Shown: piece after piece, positions 1 through 8,619 of the stretch | Position numbering within the stretch: the first letter of the stretch is position 1 | How the letters are laid out: every line of letters starts with the position of its first letter | Source: Achromobacter marplatensis | Lineage (GTDB): Bacteria; Pseudomonadota; Gammaproteobacteria; Burkholderiales; Burkholderiaceae_B | Assembly (NCBI RefSeq): GCF_002209535.1 | Contig: NZ_NJIG01000003.1 | Span: 62,001-126,000 of the forward strand | Length of the DNA: 64,000 nt | Reading direction: 5' to 3' | Program-made: the position numbers and the translations under genes | The notes under the pieces: generated by a model | Databases searched by the model: none | The model's input: only the letters and a program-made list of their open reading frames with translations | Told to the model about the DNA's origin: nothing

Positions 1-435
1 GCCCGGATAGGCGCGTTCCTTGTGGTCCATGCGCACCTTGGCCAGCAACTCGCGCGCACGCGCCTCGGCCTGGGCCCGCGGCTGCCCGCCCACCTTGATG
101 GGCGATATCACCAGGTTTTCCAGCACGCTCAGGTGCGGGAACAGGTTGTATTGCTGGAAGACGAAACCCACGCGCTTGCGCAGCGCGATGAAGTCCGATT
201 CCGTTTTCAGCCCGTCCACTCGTACATCGCCCACCTGGATCGTGCCGCGCTGCGGACGCAGCAGTCCGGTGATGCAGCGCAAGATCGTCGATTTGCCCGA
301 CCCGGACGGCCCGATGATGGACACGGCCTGCCCCTGCTTGACCTCGACGTCGATGCCCTTGAGCACCTCGGTGTCGCCAAAAGCCAGGTGGACGTCGCGC
401 AGGCTGACCAGCGGTGAAATATCAATAATGCTCAT
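1..435 (-). CDS. Amino-acid ABC transporter ATP-binding protein (partial, runs off window)
   Basis: This is the ATPase of a polar amino-acid (GlnQ/HisP-type) importer that powers the two permeases encoded just upstream. The visible 145 residues begin MSIIDISPLV and contain the Walker A motif GPSGSGKST at about residues 42-50 and the Q-loop VFQQYNLFPHL at about 90-100. The signature and Walker B motifs lie beyond base 1. The ATG overlaps the end of the preceding permease gene by 14 bases, which indicates translational coupling in the operon running from about 6.4 kb down to the window edge. The reading frame is open to base 1. The family assignment is secure; the substrate is unknown. Confidence 0.93.
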   Translation of the reverse strand, partial: MSIIDISPLVSLRDVHLAFGDTEVLKGIDVEVKQGQAVSIIGPSGSGKSTILRCITGLLRPQRGTIQVGDVRVDGLKTESDFIALRKRVGFVFQQYNLFPHLSVLENLVISPIKVGGQPRAQAEARARELLAKVRMDHKERAYPG

Positions 436-1240
436 GGCGTCGTTCCAGATACCGCGTCCAACGCGCGATGGGATAGCAATAGGCGAAGAAAAGCGCCAAT
501 AGCGTGAAATAGACCAGGATGGTGAAGTCGCTGCGGGCGACGGTGTTGCTGGCGACAGTGGCCGTGTCGACCAGGTCGTGCACGCCCACCAGCGAGGCGA
601 GCGACGTGCTCATGGTGATGCTGGCCATCAGGTTCATCCAGGACGGCAGCATCCGCCGCACGCACTGCGGCAACACGATCATCCGGAAGATCTGCGTGCG
701 CTTGAACGCCAGCGACTGCGCGGCCTCCCATTGCGCGCTGGGAATCGACTGGATCGCGCCACGGAAGATCTCGGCCACGTTGGCGCTGGCGGGCAACCCC
801 AAACCGATCACGACTTTGATCCAATCCGGAAACGGCAGATACCACCCAGCCAGGTTCACCTCGAACGGGAACACATAGGTCGTGAAATACACCAGCACCA
901 GGATGGGCGCGTTGCGAAACAGCAGCACGTAGGACCGCGTCAGGCGCCGCAGCAGGCGCGACGGCGACAGGGACAGCGCACCCACCACCAGCCCGACCAG
1001 GGTGCCCAGCGCCATCGCCAGCACGCTGATCTGGATATTCATCCCCAGCCCGCGCAGCAACGCCGGCGACCAATGCCACAGTGCCTGCACGGCGGCGGGC
1101 GTGGTGCCGGTCGCCGCCCACCCGACGCCCAGCGCCACCAGCGCCAGCAACAGCCCGAACCACGGGTCGCGCAGCAAGGCGGGCAGGAAGCGTCCGGAGG
1201 CCTGCGCGCGGCCGGCCTGCAATGCAAGATCATTGGCCAT
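422..1240 (-). CDS. Amino-acid ABC transporter permease (HisM/GlnP family)
   Basis: Inner-membrane permease of 272 residues with an N-terminal cytoplasmic segment and about five hydrophobic helices. The EAA loop that contacts the ATPase is visible near residues 170-190 (EAAQSLAFKRTQIF, then LPQCVRRMLPSWMN). It overlaps the ATPase gene downstream and the second permease gene upstream (start 1240, neighbour's stop at 1230), so all three are probably translated as one unit. As usual for this family, the two permeases would form a heterodimer. The substrate cannot be read from the sequence, though the neighbouring aminotransferase and hydroxyacid oxidase suggest an amino acid or a derivative of one. 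Confidence 0.93.
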   Translation of the reverse strand: MANDLALQAGRAQASGRFLPALLRDPWFGLLLALVALGVGWAATGTTPAAVQALWHWSPALLRGLGMNIQISVLAMALGTLVGLVVGALSLSPSRLLRRLTRSYVLLFRNAPILVLVYFTTYVFPFEVNLAGWYLPFPDWIKVVIGLGLPASANVAEIFRGAIQSIPSAQWEAAQSLAFKRTQIFRMIVLPQCVRRMLPSWMNLMASITMSTSLASLVGVHDLVDTATVASNTVARSDFTILVYFTLLALFFAYCYPIARWTRYLERRHEHY

Positions 1241-1967
1241 AGCCGGGCATCCTCAAACGGTCTTCCAGCCAGCGGCCCGCCACGCTGACCAGCCAGGTCA
1301 GCAAGCCAAAATACAGCAGGATCAGCAGCAGCAGCTCCAGCACGTTGTCGCGGTGCGACCAGATCATGATGGACTCATAGGTCACGTCGCCCACCGCGAT
1401 GGCCGAGGCGATGGCGGTCATCTTCACCAGGTCCACCAGGTTGTTGACCAGTGCCGGCAAGGCAAAGCGCACCGCCAGCGGCAGCTGCACCTGCGTCAGG
1501 ATCTGCCGCCGCGAGAACGCCAGCGACCGCGCGGCTTCCATCGTCACCTGCGGCACGGCCTCGATCCCTGCGCGCAGGGCTTCCGCATGGAACACGCCCT
1601 TGTGCAAGGCCACCACGATCACCACCCACGCAAACGGGGTGATGGGATTGCCGCCGCCCAGCTTCTGCGTGATCAGCATGTTCAGCACCAGGAATGCGCA
1701 GTACAGCTGCACCAGCGTGGGCGTGTTGCGGGTAACTTCCACGAAGGCCTGCAAGGGCCGCGCCAGCCACGGCCGGCCGCTGGTCAGCGCCGCCGCGATC
1801 AGCACGCCGAACAGCAGGCTGACCGGAATGGTCCACGCGCACAGCTGCAGCGTCACGAGCAGGCCGTGGCCAAACGCCGACAGTTCGCCCGGGTCCTGCA
1901 CAAAGCTGTAGTTCAGCCCCAGGGGCTTGAAGAACGCCACCCAGGCATGCAACACCGAATCGATCAT
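1230..1967 (-). CDS. Amino-acid ABC transporter permease (second subunit)
   Basis: Inner-membrane permease of 245 residues, the partner of the permease at 422-1240. The EAA motif is visible around residues 145-165 (EAARSLAFSRRQIL, then LPLAVRFALPALVN), preceded by the family-typical stretch VEVTRNTPTLVQLY. Its start overlaps the stop of the aminotransferase gene by four bases and its end overlaps the start of the next permease by 11 bases. Such tight packing argues for one polycistronic transcript. Two different permeases with one ATPase is the common architecture of polar amino-acid uptake systems. Confidence 0.93.
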   Translation of the reverse strand: MIDSVLHAWVAFFKPLGLNYSFVQDPGELSAFGHGLLVTLQLCAWTIPVSLLFGVLIAAALTSGRPWLARPLQAFVEVTRNTPTLVQLYCAFLVLNMLITQKLGGGNPITPFAWVVIVVALHKGVFHAEALRAGIEAVPQVTMEAARSLAFSRRQILTQVQLPLAVRFALPALVNNLVDLVKMTAIASAIAVGDVTYESIMIWSHRDNVLELLLLILLYFGLLTWLVSVAGRWLEDRLRMPGYGQ

Positions 1968-3211
1968 GCGGCGGCCTCCAGCGTCTGCGGCAGGGCCAAC
2001 ACCGCCACCGCCCGGCCGATGCGTTCCAGCGCCGCGTCGATATTGGCGTCGGACGCGGCGAAGGACAGGCGCAGGTACGGCGACAAGCCGTACGCCGCGC
2101 CGCGCACCACTGCCACGCCCTCGGATTCCAGCAGCCAGTCCACCACGTCGCCATCATCTTCGATGCGCCGGCCGTCGGGGCGCGAGGCACCGATCAGCCC
2201 GCCCACGCCGATCCAGGCGAAGAACGATCCCTGCGGCGCGTGCACCTGTACGCCGGGCACGGCGGCCAGGCCGTTCACGACCCGTTGGGCACGGCGTTCA
2301 TAGGCCTTGCGGGCGGTATCGACGAAGCCGTCTGCCGCGCCTTGCAAGGCCGCCAACGCGGCCGCCTGGCCCAGCGAGCTGGGACCGGAAGACACCTGCG
2401 ACTGCACCGCTTCCAGCGCATGGATCAAGGCCTGCGGGCCGGTGCCCCAGCCAATCCGCCACCCGGTCATGGCATAGGCCTTGGACACGCCGTTGACCAC
2501 CAGTGTGCGGCCAGCCAGGTCGGGCGCGGCGCGCAACAGGTGCGCGGGCGGCTGGCCGAACCAGATCTCTTCGTACATCTCGTCCCACAGCACCAGCACA
2601 TGCGGCGCGGCGCGCAGCACCTGCGCCAGCGCCCGCAATTCGTCGGCGGTATAGACCGCGCCGGTCGGGTTGCTGGGCGAGTTCAGGATCAGCCACTTGG
2701 TGCGTGGCGTGATCGCCTTGCGCAATGCGTCGGGCGTCAGCTTGAAACCTTCTTCGGCTTGCGTGGCGACGATCACCGGCACGCCGCCGTTGATGCGCAC
2801 CGCGTCGGGGAACGTCGGCCAGTACGGGGCCGGAACGATGACCTCGTCGCCGTCGTCCAGGGTGGCGTTCAAGGCCAGGTAGATCACTTGCTTGCCGCCA
2901 TTGGAAATGATGACGTTGGACGCATCGACCTCCAGTCCGTGCCGCTCGCGGTAGCCGTCCGCGACGGCGCGGCGCAATGCCGCCGTGCCCGCGGTGGGGG
3001 TGTACTTGGTCTGGCCGCGCTCCAGCGCGGCGCTGGCGGCATTCTTGATCGGGGCCGGGGTATCGAAATCGGGCTCGCCCGAGGTCAGTACGATGATCGA
3101 GCGGCCCTCGGCCGCCAGACGCGCGGCGCGGGCGCCGGCCGCGGCAATGGGCGACAGCTCGGCGCTGCGGGCACGGCGGGACAACACACCGGGAAACAGG
3201 GTTTCGGTCAT
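1964..3211 (-). CDS. PLP-dependent class I aminotransferase
   Basis: Fold-type I aminotransferase of 415 residues, resembling bacterial aspartate aminotransferases. The PLP lysine is K244 in VSKAYAMTGWRIGW. The asparagine/substrate loop NSPSNPTGAVY lies at 177-187, the Asp that contacts the pyridine nitrogen is in LWDEMYEE, and the C-terminal carboxylate-binding Arg is in SPYLRLSFA. It overlaps the genes on both sides by four bases, inside an amino-acid uptake operon and next to an FAD-linked hydroxyacid oxidase. I infer that it interconverts the imported amino acid, or the keto acid made by the oxidase. Specificity is unknown. Confidence 0.92.
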   Translation of the reverse strand: MTETLFPGVLSRRARSAELSPIAAAGARAARLAAEGRSIIVLTSGEPDFDTPAPIKNAASAALERGQTKYTPTAGTAALRRAVADGYRERHGLEVDASNVIISNGGKQVIYLALNATLDDGDEVIVPAPYWPTFPDAVRINGGVPVIVATQAEEGFKLTPDALRKAITPRTKWLILNSPSNPTGAVYTADELRALAQVLRAAPHVLVLWDEMYEEIWFGQPPAHLLRAAPDLAGRTLVVNGVSKAYAMTGWRIGWGTGPQALIHALEAVQSQVSSGPSSLGQAAALAALQGAADGFVDTARKAYERRAQRVVNGLAAVPGVQVHAPQGSFFAWIGVGGLIGASRPDGRRIEDDGDVVDWLLESEGVAVVRGAAYGLSPYLRLSFAASDANIDAALERIGRAVAVLALPQTLEAAA

Positions 3212-4632
3212 GACAGTACCTTTCCGGGATTCATCAGGTTCAACGGGTCCAGCGCCTGCTTGATGCGGCGCATCAGGGCCAGTTCCAGTGGGCTTTTGTA
3301 ACGGGGCAGCGTGTCGCGCTTGACCTGGCCGATGCCGTGTTCGGCGCTGATCGACCCGCCCTGCGCGTGCGTCTGCGCATGCACGAGGTCGTGGATGCGG
3401 TCTTCCAGTTCGAACAGATGGCGCACGGGCCGCAAGGGGTCGTGCGACACGTTGTAGTGCAGGTTGCCGTCGCCCAGATGGCCGAACGCCATCGGCCGCA
3501 GCCCCGGGTCCAACGCGCGCAATGCGTCGGCGGCGCCGCGCAGGAATGCGGGCACGCGCGAGATCGGCACCGAGATGTCGTGCTTGACGTTGCCACCATC
3601 GCGCGCCTGCGCCAGCCCGATCGCCTCGTCGCGCAGGCGCCAGAAGGCGGCCGACTGCTGCAGGTTGTGCGCGATCACCGCATCCGCCAGCAGGCCGGAC
3701 TCCAGCGCCTCCTGCCCCAGCCGCAGCAAGGCGGCGCCTGCCCCGTCGGGCGTTTCGGACGCCGCCTCCAGCAAGGCGTACCAGGGCTGGCCCAAGCCCG
3801 GCAGCGGCTGGGGCTGTTCGGGCACATGGCTGGCCACCAGGTCCAGCACGGGCTGGCTGATCAATTCAAAACCCGTCAACGCCGCGCCCAGGCGCTGGCG
3901 CGCCAACGAAAGAAAGGCCAATGCCGCGTCGATGGATGGAAAGCCGACGAACGCACTGCCCTGCCCGCCCGGCAATGGATACAGCTTGAGCGTGGCCGCG
4001 GTGATGACACCCAGCGTGCCCTCGCTGCCGATATACAGGTCCCGCAGCGAATAGCCGGTGTTGTCCTTGCGCAGGCCGCGCAGTCCGTTCCAGATTTCGC
4101 CCTCGGCGGTCACGACCTCCAGCCCCAACGTCAGTTCCCGGGTATTGCCGTAGCGCAGCACCTGCGTGCCGCCCGCGTTGGTGGACAGGTTGCCGCCAAT
4201 GGTGCAACTGCCTTCCGACCCCAGGCTCAGCGGGAACTGGCGGTTGGCCTGGCGCGCGGCCGCTTGCACGGCGGCCAGCACACAGCCAGCCTGGACCGTG
4301 ATGGTGTCGTTGTCGGTATCCAGCCCCAGCACGCGGTTCAGGCGGCCCAGCGACAGCAGCACGGCCTGCCCGCCCGCGTCGGGCGTGGCGCCGCCCATCA
4401 AGCCAGTATTGCCGCCCTGCGGCACGACCGGCACGCCCGCCGCGCGGCACAAGCGCAACACCGCCGCCACTTCCTCGGCATCCGCCGGGCGCGCCACGGC
4501 CAGCGCCTGCCCGTGCAGGCGGCCGCGCTGGTCCGTCAGATACGGCGCGGCATCAGCGCCTGTCCACACCCATTCCTGCCCCAGCCTGGCACGCAAGGCG
4601 GCCAGCAGGGAATCGGCGACGCCGGCCGTCAT
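3208..4632 (-). CDS. FAD-linked 2-hydroxyacid oxidase/dehydrogenase (GlcD / D-2-hydroxyglutarate dehydrogenase family)
   Basis: Flavoprotein of 474 residues with an N-terminal PCMH-type FAD-binding domain (PQGGNTGLMGGA at 71-82) and a C-terminal FAD-oxidase domain. The metal/substrate histidine motifs HLGDGNLHYN (385-394) and EHGIG (431-435) are intact. Family members oxidise D-2-hydroxyacids (D-lactate, D-2-hydroxyglutarate, glycolate) to 2-keto acids and pass electrons to quinone or an electron-transfer flavoprotein. It overlaps the aminotransferase and the binding-protein gene by four bases each. The pairing suggests conversion between a 2-hydroxyacid, a keto acid and an amino acid; the actual substrate is not visible. 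Confidence 0.92.
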   Translation of the reverse strand: MTAGVADSLLAALRARLGQEWVWTGADAAPYLTDQRGRLHGQALAVARPADAEEVAAVLRLCRAAGVPVVPQGGNTGLMGGATPDAGGQAVLLSLGRLNRVLGLDTDNDTITVQAGCVLAAVQAAARQANRQFPLSLGSEGSCTIGGNLSTNAGGTQVLRYGNTRELTLGLEVVTAEGEIWNGLRGLRKDNTGYSLRDLYIGSEGTLGVITAATLKLYPLPGGQGSAFVGFPSIDAALAFLSLARQRLGAALTGFELISQPVLDLVASHVPEQPQPLPGLGQPWYALLEAASETPDGAGAALLRLGQEALESGLLADAVIAHNLQQSAAFWRLRDEAIGLAQARDGGNVKHDISVPISRVPAFLRGAADALRALDPGLRPMAFGHLGDGNLHYNVSHDPLRPVRHLFELEDRIHDLVHAQTHAQGGSISAEHGIGQVKRDTLPRYKSPLELALMRRIKQALDPLNLMNPGKVLS

Positions 4633-5516
4633 GGCTTGGCCTGCGCCTCGGGCGGCGCGCTGTCGAATTTGCCGGTTTGCGCCTGCGCGGTCGCCTGCTT
4701 CAGATAGTCCGCCGGCACGCCATAGCGGTCGGCCTCCTTGACCAGCAGGCCCGTCTTCAGCCAGTCCTGGATCACGCCGTCGACAAAGGCGCGCGTATCG
4801 GCCTCGTTGCGGCGGGTCCAGATGACCGTCGGCGACGGGATCAACTGGTCGGAGGTAGCCAGTTCAAAGTCGTTCCATTCCTTGCCGTTCGGGCCGTGCA
4901 AGGTCTCATACAGCGCCGGCTGGATGTGCACCGACGCGTCGCAGCTGCCGCCCTTGAGCGCCAACAGCGATTCGGGGATGTTGCGCAAGCCCTTGACCAC
5001 CGCGCCATAGGTATCCTGCAGGGGCTTGGCGAAGTTGCTGCCTTGCGACACGCAGGCCACCTTGCCCTTCAGGTCTTCCCAGCGCTTGATGCCGCTTTGC
5101 TTGGACACCATCGCTGCGCCGCCCACCAGGTTATAGGGCGTGGGCGCGTAGCTCAGGATCTCGCTGCGCTCCTGCGTCCACTGGATGTTGGCGATCAACA
5201 GGTCGACCTTGCCGGCCTGCAGGAACTGCACGCGTGTGGACGCTGTCACCGGCACGGTCTCCAGCGTCACGCCCAGGCGCTTTGCGATGTCCGCGCCCAG
5301 TTCGGTCTGAAACCCGCCGACCTTTCCGGTCGCCGGATCCAGGACGCCGAACGGCGGGCTGGCCCCGTCCACGCCGATCACGATCTTGCCGCGTTGCTTG
5401 ACCTTGTCCAGCGTGGCGTCCGCCTGCGCGGCATTGCTGGCCAATCCGGTCAGGGCGGCCAAGGCAACGGCGGCGGCCGTCTTCCATCCTGTTGTCTTCA
5501 TGCTGATGTGCTTCAT
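4629..5516 (-). CDS. Periplasmic amino-acid-binding protein of ABC transporter (SBP family 3)
   Basis: Solute-binding protein of 295 residues with a Sec signal peptide (cleavage probably near SNAAQA-DATLDK). The mature protein has the family-3 fold features, including KIVIGVDGASPPFG near the N-terminus and the periplasmic hinge segment DLLIANIQWTQERSEIL. The start at 5516 is chosen over an internal ATG at 5501 because a GGAA sequence lies just upstream. It is co-transcribed with a second, paralogous binding protein 30 bases upstream (5547-6383). Two binding proteins sharing one permease/ATPase set would widen the substrate range. Confidence 0.92.
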   Translation of the reverse strand: MKHISMKTTGWKTAAAVALAALTGLASNAAQADATLDKVKQRGKIVIGVDGASPPFGVLDPATGKVGGFQTELGADIAKRLGVTLETVPVTASTRVQFLQAGKVDLLIANIQWTQERSEILSYAPTPYNLVGGAAMVSKQSGIKRWEDLKGKVACVSQGSNFAKPLQDTYGAVVKGLRNIPESLLALKGGSCDASVHIQPALYETLHGPNGKEWNDFELATSDQLIPSPTVIWTRRNEADTRAFVDGVIQDWLKTGLLVKEADRYGVPADYLKQATAQAQTGKFDSAPPEAQAKP

Positions 5517-5546
5517 TTCTGCTTTCCGTTCCTGTCGTGGCCGCGC

Positions 5547-6383
5547 TCAGCTGCCTTGCTTGTATTTCGCGTTCAGTTCCTGCAGCAGCGGTTGCGCCGG
5601 CTCCAGCCCCAAGCGCTTTTCCGTGGCGATCAGCCAGCCCGTGCGGTGCCAGTCCTGCACCACCTTGTCGACGGCGGCGATGGTGTCGGCCTCGCCCTTG
5701 CGCGTCCACACGACGGAATTGGCCGGCAGCACCTCGGTGGCGATGGGCGCGTGGTAGTCGGCCCATTCCGGATTGCTGCGCAGCAAGGGGTGGATCAGCG
5801 TGGAATCGTGCACGGCCGCCACGCACTGGCCGCCGCGCAATGCCAGCAGCGAATCGGATGAACTCTTGTAGCCCTTGACCACGGCGCCGTAGTCGGCCGA
5901 CAGGGGCTTGGCGAAGCTGCTGCCTTGCGACACGCAGACGGGCTTGCCTCGCAGGTCTTCCCACTTGGTGATGCCGCTGGTCTTCAGGGTGGCCGCCGCG
6001 CCGCCCACCCGGAAGAACGGCGTGGGGGCATAGCCCAGGATCTCGGCGCGTTCCGGATTCAGTTCCATGGACGCGATCAGCAAGTCCACCTTGCCGGAAA
6101 TCAGGAATTGCGTGCGGGTGGCGGTCTGCACCTGCACCAGCTCCGCCTTTACTCCCAGGCCGCGGGCCAGTTCACGCGCCAGTTCCGGGTTCCAGCCCAC
6201 CAGCTGCTGCGTGGCGGGGTCCAGCGAACCGAACACGCCGCCATTGGCCAACACGCCGATGGTGACGGTGCCCCGTTCCTTGATCTTGTCCAGGGTGGCG
6301 TCGGCGTGGGCGGAGCCGGCGGCCAAAGCCAGCGCCAGCGCGATTGCGGTGCGGGCTGCGCCCGGTATCTTGCGGATTGCCAT
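5547..6383 (-). CDS. Periplasmic amino-acid-binding protein (paralogue of the next gene)
   Basis: Family-3 solute-binding protein of about 278 residues, exported by a Sec signal peptide ending near GSAHA-DATLDK. It shares the layout of the protein at 4629-5516, including the phrases ADATLDKIKERG, WEDLRGKPVCVSQGSSFAKPL and VVWTRKGEADT, so the two are paralogues from a tandem duplication. The ATG at 6383 (MAIRKIPG) is chosen because it begins a clean signal peptide; the frame stays open for 28 more codons upstream. It probably begins the uptake operon, as 151 bases separate it from the Bug gene above. Confidence 0.91.
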   Translation of the reverse strand: MAIRKIPGAARTAIALALALAAGSAHADATLDKIKERGTVTIGVLANGGVFGSLDPATQQLVGWNPELARELARGLGVKAELVQVQTATRTQFLISGKVDLLIASMELNPERAEILGYAPTPFFRVGGAAATLKTSGITKWEDLRGKPVCVSQGSSFAKPLSADYGAVVKGYKSSSDSLLALRGGQCVAAVHDSTLIHPLLRSNPEWADYHAPIATEVLPANSVVWTRKGEADTIAAVDKVVQDWHRTGWLIATEKRLGLEPAQPLLQELNAKYKQGS

Positions 6384-6534
6384 GTTGTCGTCTTGTCGTA
6401 TGCAGTGAACGGAGGTCCATGCTGCGTGCCGCAGGCCGGCAAGACAAAGAAGACTTTCAGATATCAATATGCGGGGCGTCGTGTCCCCAGGGGAAGACGC
6501 GTCCGCGCATATAACGATATGACACGAAGCCGCG

Positions 6535-7569
6535 CTACTTCAGCTTCACTTCCGCCGAAGCGATCACGCGCCGGTAGGTCGCGATGTCGTCGCGCACCGT
6601 CTGGTCCACGGCTTCGGGCGACGTGGCCGCAATGGTGAACCCCAGGTTTTCCAGCAGCGCCGCAGTCTCGGGTTCACGCAGCACCGCCACCACATCGTGG
6701 TTGATGCGGTCCACGATGGCGCGCGGCGTCGAGGCCGGCACCGAGAACCCTTGCCAGCTTTCCACCACGTAGTCCGGCAGTCCGGCCTCCTGGATCGTCG
6801 GCACATCCGGCAGCGCCTTGGACCGGTACGGCGTGGTGACGGCCAGGGCCACCAGCTTGCCGTTACGGACGTTCTCGGTGGCCGCGGCCAGCGTGATCAG
6901 CATGGCGTCCACGTGCCCGCCCAGCACGTCCAGCGTGGCAGGCCCGCCGCCCGGGTAGGGAATCTGATTGGTCTTGGCGCCGATACGCTCGTTCAGCAGT
7001 TCCACTGCCAAATGCTGCAAGCTGCCGGTGCCGCCGGGCAAGGCCAGCGAAATCTCGCCCGGCCGCTGCTTGACCAGCGCCACGAATTCCTGGAAGGTCT
7101 TCACGCCCAGCCCTGGCCGCACCACCAGCAATTGCGGATTCACAACCGCCTTGGTCACCCCCTGCAAATCCTTGCCCGGGTCATAGGGCAGCTTGCCCGG
7201 CTGCAGGGCGTTCAGCGACAAGGCGTCGCCGCTCAGCAACAAGGCGTAGCCGTCACCCCGCGCGTGCGCAACCGCCGCGTTGCCGATGGCGCTGCTGGCG
7301 CCAGGCTGGTTTTCGACCACCACGCTTTGGTGCCATTTCTCGCCCAGCTTCTGCGCCACCGTGCGCGCCAGCTTGTCCGCGCTGCCGCCGGCCGAGACCG
7401 GAACGATGATCTTGACCGGCCGGTTCGGATAGCGGTTGGCGTCCTCACCCGGCACGGGCGCCGATCCGGCGAAATTGCTCAACAGCCCTGCACCCAGCAC
7501 CACGCCCGCCAGCAAGCCCACACCGGTACGCCAGGCCCGCTTGCCGGCCCATTTTTGCTTGATGCTCAT
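6535..7569 (-). CDS. Bug-family (tripartite tricarboxylate transporter) periplasmic binding protein
   Basis: Exported receptor of 344 residues of the Bug/TctC family, which binds carboxylates, amino acids or related small molecules in the periplasm. A long basic N-terminus and hydrophobic signal precede the mature start (about YPNRPVKIIVPVSAGGSADK), which is the family's ligand-loop signature. No TctA/TctB membrane genes are in the window, which is usual for the expanded Bug sets of Bordetella and Achromobacter. Its ATG overlaps the stop of the TauD-like gene by four bases, so the dioxygenase and this receptor are one translational unit and probably share a substrate or its product. Confidence 0.93.
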   Translation of the reverse strand: MSIKQKWAGKRAWRTGVGLLAGVVLGAGLLSNFAGSAPVPGEDANRYPNRPVKIIVPVSAGGSADKLARTVAQKLGEKWHQSVVVENQPGASSAIGNAAVAHARGDGYALLLSGDALSLNALQPGKLPYDPGKDLQGVTKAVVNPQLLVVRPGLGVKTFQEFVALVKQRPGEISLALPGGTGSLQHLAVELLNERIGAKTNQIPYPGGGPATLDVLGGHVDAMLITLAAATENVRNGKLVALAVTTPYRSKALPDVPTIQEAGLPDYVVESWQGFSVPASTPRAIVDRINHDVVAVLREPETAALLENLGFTIAATSPEAVDQTVRDDIATYRRVIASAEVKLK

Positions 7570-8495
7570 GCCACCGCTCCCGTATCCACGCCGAACGCGC
7601 TGAACGGCTTGCCCAGCACAGCATTCGAATGTCGGCCATCCACGCCCACGGGCACGTCGCCCTCAAGCGTGATGCGGTACAGCACCCGCTCCACGTCCAG
7701 ATAGGCGAAATCGCCCGGCCCCTGGTGCGCCGTGGCGCGGTTGTCCCAGAAAGCGATGCTGCCGGGCTCCCAGCGAAAGCGCGCGGTGTACTCGGGGCGG
7801 GTGATTTCCTCGAAGAACAGATTCAGCAGGTGGCGGCTTTCCTCTTCATTCACGTCCTTGATGCGGCGCGTGAAGCCCGGGTTCACGAACAGCGCGCGCT
7901 CGCCCGTCTCAGGCAACACCCGCACCACGGGATGCTCGGACACCAGCGGACTGGCTTGCACGCGTTGCGCGTAGACGGTCTGGTTGTCGAAATCGCCGTT
8001 GTAGCCGCCGAACTGGTGGCGTGCCCACAGCGTGTCTGCCAGCGCGCGCAAGGCGGGCGACAGGTGTTCATAGGCCGCCACCAGGTTGGTGAAAACCGTG
8101 TCGCCGCCGTAAGCGGGAACCTGATGCCCGGCGCGCAGAATGGATCCGGCCGGCGGATTGACCACCCCGGTCACGTCCGTATGCCAGCGCTCGCCGCGGC
8201 GGCCGGTCTTCGATGTGGACGAGATGGTGCGGATCTGCGGATAGCCTTCAGGCGGATTGGCGTCGTACGGATGCGCCGAAGTCGGCCGCCCGAAATACTG
8301 CGCAAACGCCAGATGCTGCGCGTGGTCGATGTGCTGGTCGCGAAAGAAGACCACCTTCCAGCGCAGCAGCGCGGCCTTGATCTGGTCGACCTCGTCGCCG
8401 CTCAATGGCCGGGTCAGGTCCACGCCGTGGATCTCTGCGCCAGTGAAGACGGAAAGCGGCCGGATATCCAGCCGCGTGCTTGCTAGCGTGCTCAT
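7566..8495 (-). CDS. TauD/TfdA-family Fe(II)/2-oxoglutarate dioxygenase
   Basis: Dioxygenase of 309 residues. The iron facial triad is visible as H105-x-D107 (WHTDVT) and H257 (DNRATAHQGPGDF), with the 2-oxoglutarate-binding Arg at about 274 (VLYRITLEGD). Family members hydroxylate substrates such as taurine, alkyl sulfonates or phenoxyacetates and couple this to decarboxylation of 2-oxoglutarate. The start at 8495 (MSTLASTRLD) is preferred over a longer form that would add 15 residues with no family match. It is coupled to the Bug receptor downstream. Substrate unknown. Confidence 0.92.
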   Translation of the reverse strand: MSTLASTRLDIRPLSVFTGAEIHGVDLTRPLSGDEVDQIKAALLRWKVVFFRDQHIDHAQHLAFAQYFGRPTSAHPYDANPPEGYPQIRTISSTSKTGRRGERWHTDVTGVVNPPAGSILRAGHQVPAYGGDTVFTNLVAAYEHLSPALRALADTLWARHQFGGYNGDFDNQTVYAQRVQASPLVSEHPVVRVLPETGERALFVNPGFTRRIKDVNEEESRHLLNLFFEEITRPEYTARFRWEPGSIAFWDNRATAHQGPGDFAYLDVERVLYRITLEGDVPVGVDGRHSNAVLGKPFSAFGVDTGAVA

Positions 8496-8619
8496 GTGCT
8501 GCCCCTGTCTGTTTGGTAAAACAGGATAGGTGCGGCCCATGCGCTCAACAAATACCGATACGCAATGTGAAAATAGCGCGCGGCGCGTGCCAAGCGTCGA
8601 AGCTCATTGCCAGCGCACG

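Noticed and set aside
1002-2303. Long plus-strand reading frame over the permease genes
   Set aside because: It is antisense to well-supported ABC genes, rich in Gln/Arg/His with no family features, and is a by-product of high GC content.
3337-4707. Plus-strand frame of 456 codons
   Set aside because: Antisense to the FAD oxidase gene with no domain, signal or ribosome site.
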